A stretch of DNA of 64,000 nucleotides from NCBI RefSeq assembly GCF_047663525.1, contig NC_092594.1, forward strand, positions 33,093,001 through 33,157,000. The letters are read 5' to 3'. Positions 60,131 through 64,000 of the stretch are shown in pieces. The first letter of the stretch is position 1; each line of letters begins with the position of its first letter. This stretch comes from Anas platyrhynchos. Taxonomy: Eukaryota > Chordata > Aves > Anseriformes > Anatidae. The notes below the pieces were generated by a model. The model was given only the letters and a program-made list of their open reading frames with translations, had not been told where the DNA came from and did not search any database. Made by a program: the position numbers and the translations under genes.

Positions 60131-63100
60131 GTGAGGGGCGGCGGCGGGCAGGGCGGCTCGGTCAGCCCAGCCCAGCCCGGGGAGCCCGCTGGAGGAGCGG
60201 GGGGGGGGGGGGAGGTGAGGGCGGGGAGGGGATATGGGGGCGGGGCGAGCGGCCGGCTCGGCCAATGGGGAAGGAGGAGGCGGCGGGAGCAGCCAATGGC
60301 GGGGCCGTGCGGGGTGATTGATGGCTGGGGGCGAGGGGTACCGGGGCGGGGGCGGGACGGGGGGGGGGCCGGTGGCGGTTCCTCCGCGCCCCGGAGCGGC
60401 CTCGCCCCGCTGCCCTGCGGGGTCTCGAGCCTCGCCGAGGTGTCCCGGCCGCCTCAGTGCCCTCTCACGGTCCTGCCCTCGCTCCGGTGCAGCCCTCGCC
60501 CCGGTCCTGCCCCCGCCCCGGGCTCGTTACCTCAGCCGCGGGTCGCCCCCCGCCGTTCCCCCCCCAGTGTCCCCACAGGGGCTACCGGCTCCCGGCCGCG
60601 AAGTTTTGAAGCGAGGCGCTGCGAGGCTTCTCCCTGCTGGCCGCTGGCTGCTGGCCGGCGGCTGGAGTCAAAATTCCTACAAGTATTTTAACAGCGCAGC
60701 TTGTTTTTTCTTGTTGTTTTTGTTTTTTTGTTTTCTGAGGATGTGCCCCAAAACGAGGAGGCTGGCAGGGCCCTGCGTGCATTGCTAAGTTTAGGCAGCG
60801 TGGAGCGAGAGCTGGCGCTCGCTCTGTGTATCGGGTTATCGGTCCGCGTAACACACGTGCACGCTCAGCCTGTCAGGAGCTGGAGGAGGTTTATGGCAAA
60901 CAACAGCTCGGGGTGCCTGTCCGGCCCTTCCCTGTTTGTGAAGGCACAGGTACACGAGCACGGCATGGGAAACCTCTGCTCCCTAAATCTGAGCTTCCAG
61001 TGCTGCTCAAAAGGAGCTTAGGTCTCTGTCTCTGGGAGTTCGTACCCCTCAGCATAAGCCAGCTATAAACTGTACAACAGCTTTGATTCACATCGATTAA
61101 AAATCCTTTCTGGATCTGGAATATGACGGAGAAATAAAAGTGCCTTTATAGTTGCTCTTTAATGGCTGTTCAGATGCCAGCTGTTTGATCGAGCCAAATT
61201 AGTGAGGGTAGTCTAAGTAAGGGTCCAAGGTGCAAAGTCATTTTATGCTCAGCTGCAGGAATAGAAACACTCACTGATGACTCGTGAAGGGGCATGTCAT
61301 GACTCTGGATACTGCGTTCACTTTCAGTCTGGTCTTTGCCAGTTTAATAAGTACCAGTTCTTAAATTTCCTTATTTCCTATGGTTAGGTATCCCTACATA
61401 TGCATTACCCCTTTATTCTATATAACTTACTATGTTTTTTATTATTCCAATGACTTTTAGTTCACAGATTAAAGATTTATTTTTTTTTTTAACCACCTGC
61501 CCTAAAAGTTCATCTTGGGATCAGGAAATCAAACCATGGTCTCTGCTTTGTGCCTTTACCGCCAAGAAAGCCCTTCAGTTAAGATTTACTTCAGAAAGCT
61601 TTCTTTATCAACCTTTTCTGCACATCTGTGAAGTACTTGTTACACCATTCTCTAGATACCTGAATTCATTCCTGTACCTGAGGGTGTGTGTCCTGTGTCG
61701 TGTTGAACTCAGGGTAGTGAAAGACTTGCTGCCAGAAGAAGGGGTCCTGCTGCAGGCAGGCTGCTTCTGCTAATGGGGCTGCGTGGTCTGCAGGGTAGGG
61801 CTGGAGGGGGAACTCGCATCAGGTCCCAGGTGACCACATGCCTCACCAGTATTGATATGAGCACTGAGAAGGTACTGGGGTACTCTATCTACACCTTCAG
61901 TTTTAGAGTAATGACTAAGGAACATTCGTTTTTAAGACTGTGTTAAGTAAGCAACATCAATCTGGAATGGTAGCAGGTTTGGGAGCCTTATGTGTGTGGG
62001 GAAATGACCTGATTTCCTCTATGATTCTGTGTACGTACACATGTATTTGGAAATGAAGGCTTTATAGGGTACATAAGATCGATTACTCTGTTCCTTCTGA
62101 GCCAGTTTCAGTCGGAAGCAATATTGTTGTCTTAGTCTGTTTGTGTACGTGCAGCTGAATGGTTTTGAGCCTGAAACTGGCCCTTCCCGATGAGCGCAAT
62201 GCATGGGTGGGGTGCACCGAGATTGTTTCTACCTGGCTCATAAACATGCAACCTGGAAACAGCTTTGCTGATAGGAGAGATTATGGTTAACTGATCGGCT
62301 TTTACCGTCTCATCACCTCTTGCAGACTCCTTAGCCCACTGCAATCCAAAAAGTTGCGCATGCAGGAACTTTCTCCAGTAGGTCCAAGAGCCACTTAACC
62401 TTTGGCAGCAGAGTTGGGGAAGGCTGCAAGGTAACAACTTCTGAGGCAGCTGAACTCTTCCTTAGAGAGAGACCCAGAAAAGTACATGTAGATCTGCTCA
62501 GAGATGTGTCCCTGCACGGTTGTATTTTAATCTTCTTTCATAGTAGCATAAAACAGACTGCAGAAAAGTACCCTTGATGCGCCATGATCATTCAGAGTTA
62601 GTGCACAATCATATTGCAGCTAAGTTAGTGTGTCTTTCTTTTAGTAGAATGAGTAAATGTTAACCTAAATGTGTTTTGAATACATCCATCAGAAACAAAT
62701 TCAATTGCAGTTACATTTTTTTACAATGCTGAATTGTTTGCTTTTTTTCATTTTCTTCTTATGTAGTTTGTGTTTGTACATTCCTCTTCTAAAAGAGAAA
62801 AATCACTCAAATTTACTTATACCACTCATAAATAAATGCAATTGTATTCCAGAGAATATGACCTGGACTTGTCATCCAAATATTGATTGTTTTTGCATGG
62901 TTTTGTTCAAATAAATGATTGTCTAGTATCAGTAAGTGATTGGTGTTTTGTTTGTTTTCATTCGTTTGTTTTTGGTTCAGTTTGGTTTTATTTTCAAAAG
63001 AGCAAGATATGAAATAAATGACTATCCCATTTTGGATCGGTTTGACAAAGGACTTTTTATTCCCTCAATATTCTTTGATTTGTGAATCCACCAATATTTC

Positions 63101-64000
63101 CTTTTGGAGGTATAGCAGATGCAAGAAGTCTCCTGATGCACTGCACTTTTTTCAGGCTGTAGCTGGAGGCACGGATGATATTTAAAAGAAAAGCCTCCAA
63201 ACAGATCATTTCTGCCTTGTCACAAGAGTTGTAAAGTTGTTCCCTAAGCTGGATTCCAGCTGAAAAATAACTTTCTGCTGATTTGTTTTTTCAGTTGAAT
63301 CCATTCTGTAGTTTGTTTTCTGCCTGTCAGTATAAAAACGTGTGTTGGCATTGTGCTGGCAGATAGCATGAAGACAAAGAAATGGCTGGGGAGGGAGAGG
63401 GAGGTGAACGTGATTTGCTTTTTGTTTGTGTTTTCTGGCAGCAGTGCTGCCTTAAATACACATCAGCTATAGCCTTGATTACCCTTGGGAATCCCGTAGA
63501 AATAATCCAGAGAACCCCTCAGGGTTGAAAATCTGATTAAAATTATTGTTTTAACTGTATTCTTTAAATAAATATTTTACTTGTATAATAAACAGCTGAA
63601 CTGGCATAGTTGTGCAAGCAATGCTAAGACCAGGGTCAGTAGATAGGAAAGTCAGTTCCTTAAAATATTTTAAATCTTTGTAGATATCTGATGCATGACA
63701 GTATTGAAAGGAGAACTGTTCAAGCTGTTGCAGACTTAACACTGCCTGGTATAGTGAATGAGGGTTGAAAGAGAAAAAAGATGTATGTGACAACTCCAGA
63801 GTCTGTGTTCTTGAAACAAAATTGGGTAGCCTCCAATCATTTTATGGTTCTTGTACCAATAAATTCCTGAAGGATAGATTAATGGCTTTGGTACGCTGTT
63901 GTTGTTTCTGTTAATTGTTTCATTAAAATACTTCTGAAAACATACACCAACTGGTTAGTCACTTTCAGGAGCAAAATCTGTGCAAAACCCGTTGTAGGAG
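60131..64000 (+). other. OSBPL9: OSBPL9 intron 1 (partial)
   Basis: GC-rich with a G14 run (60,199-60,212) and further G-tracts near 60,340-60,370 for the first 500 bases, then ordinary AT-rich intron. No second exon and no recognised repeat. Confidence 0.75.

Larger units (their letters stand above)
59740..60640 (+). promoter_or_regulatory. OSBPL9: CpG island / OSBPL9 promoter
   Basis: CpG-dense block around the OSBPL9 start. Sp1-type GC boxes are at 59,911-59,920, 59,931-59,940 and 59,990-59,998. No TATA box close to the start. ORFs on both strands here reflect GC content. Confidence 0.85.

Noticed and set aside
59522..60788. ORFs up to 239 codons around OSBPL9 exon 1
   Set aside because: Only the 37-codon exon to the GTGAGG donor matches ORP9; the extension is read-through into the GC-rich intron.

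Overview
The window is vertebrate nuclear DNA, most likely from a bird, probably a galliform. Coding sequence is split into short exons with GT/AG introns. Two CpG-island promoters are present. The retroelements are a chicken-repeat-1 (CR1) LINE fragment and an ERVL-type solo LTR. The gene order EPS15 - OSBPL9 is that of human 1p32 (chicken chromosome 8 by recall of avian synteny). No rRNA, tRNA or CRISPR locus was seen.

Layout. 1-19,604 (minus strand) holds the first eleven coding exons of EPS15, an endocytic adaptor. They encode 354 residues with three EH domains, and the gene runs off the left edge. Its CpG-island promoter lies at about 19.06-19.88 kb. From 19.9 to 33.2 kb I find no gene. 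33,176-44,733 is one uninterrupted array of a 13-bp unit, about 889 copies over 11.56 kb. Its right edge lies inside the endonuclease region of a CR1 LINE fragment (44,734 to about 45,200, minus strand), followed by an ERVL-like solo LTR in plus orientation (to 45,877). 46,229-50,574 (plus strand) carries the last five coding exons of a CLCA-family gene, 436 codons with a C-terminal membrane helix. The signal peptide, metalloprotease and VWA exons are not found anywhere upstream in the window. 50.8-57.1 kb is a patchwork of nearly identical inverted duplications, and one of its pieces has its partner at 31.8 kb, on the far side of the satellite. 59.7-60.6 kb is the CpG-island promoter of OSBPL9. 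Its first coding exon (37 codons, start of the PH domain) is at 60,020-60,130, and the remainder to 64,000 is intron 1.

What stands out. Two conserved housekeeping genes bracket an unstable, rearranged 27-kb interval. It contains a giant homogeneous minisatellite, a 5'-truncated CLCA paralogue with intact exons and splice sites, an LTR just upstream in the same orientation, and inverted repeats whose endpoints abut one another as expected for template-switching rearrangement. EPS15 (clathrin-coated pits) and OSBPL9/ORP9 (lipid transfer at ER-Golgi contacts) are neighbours by synteny and are not a functional operon.
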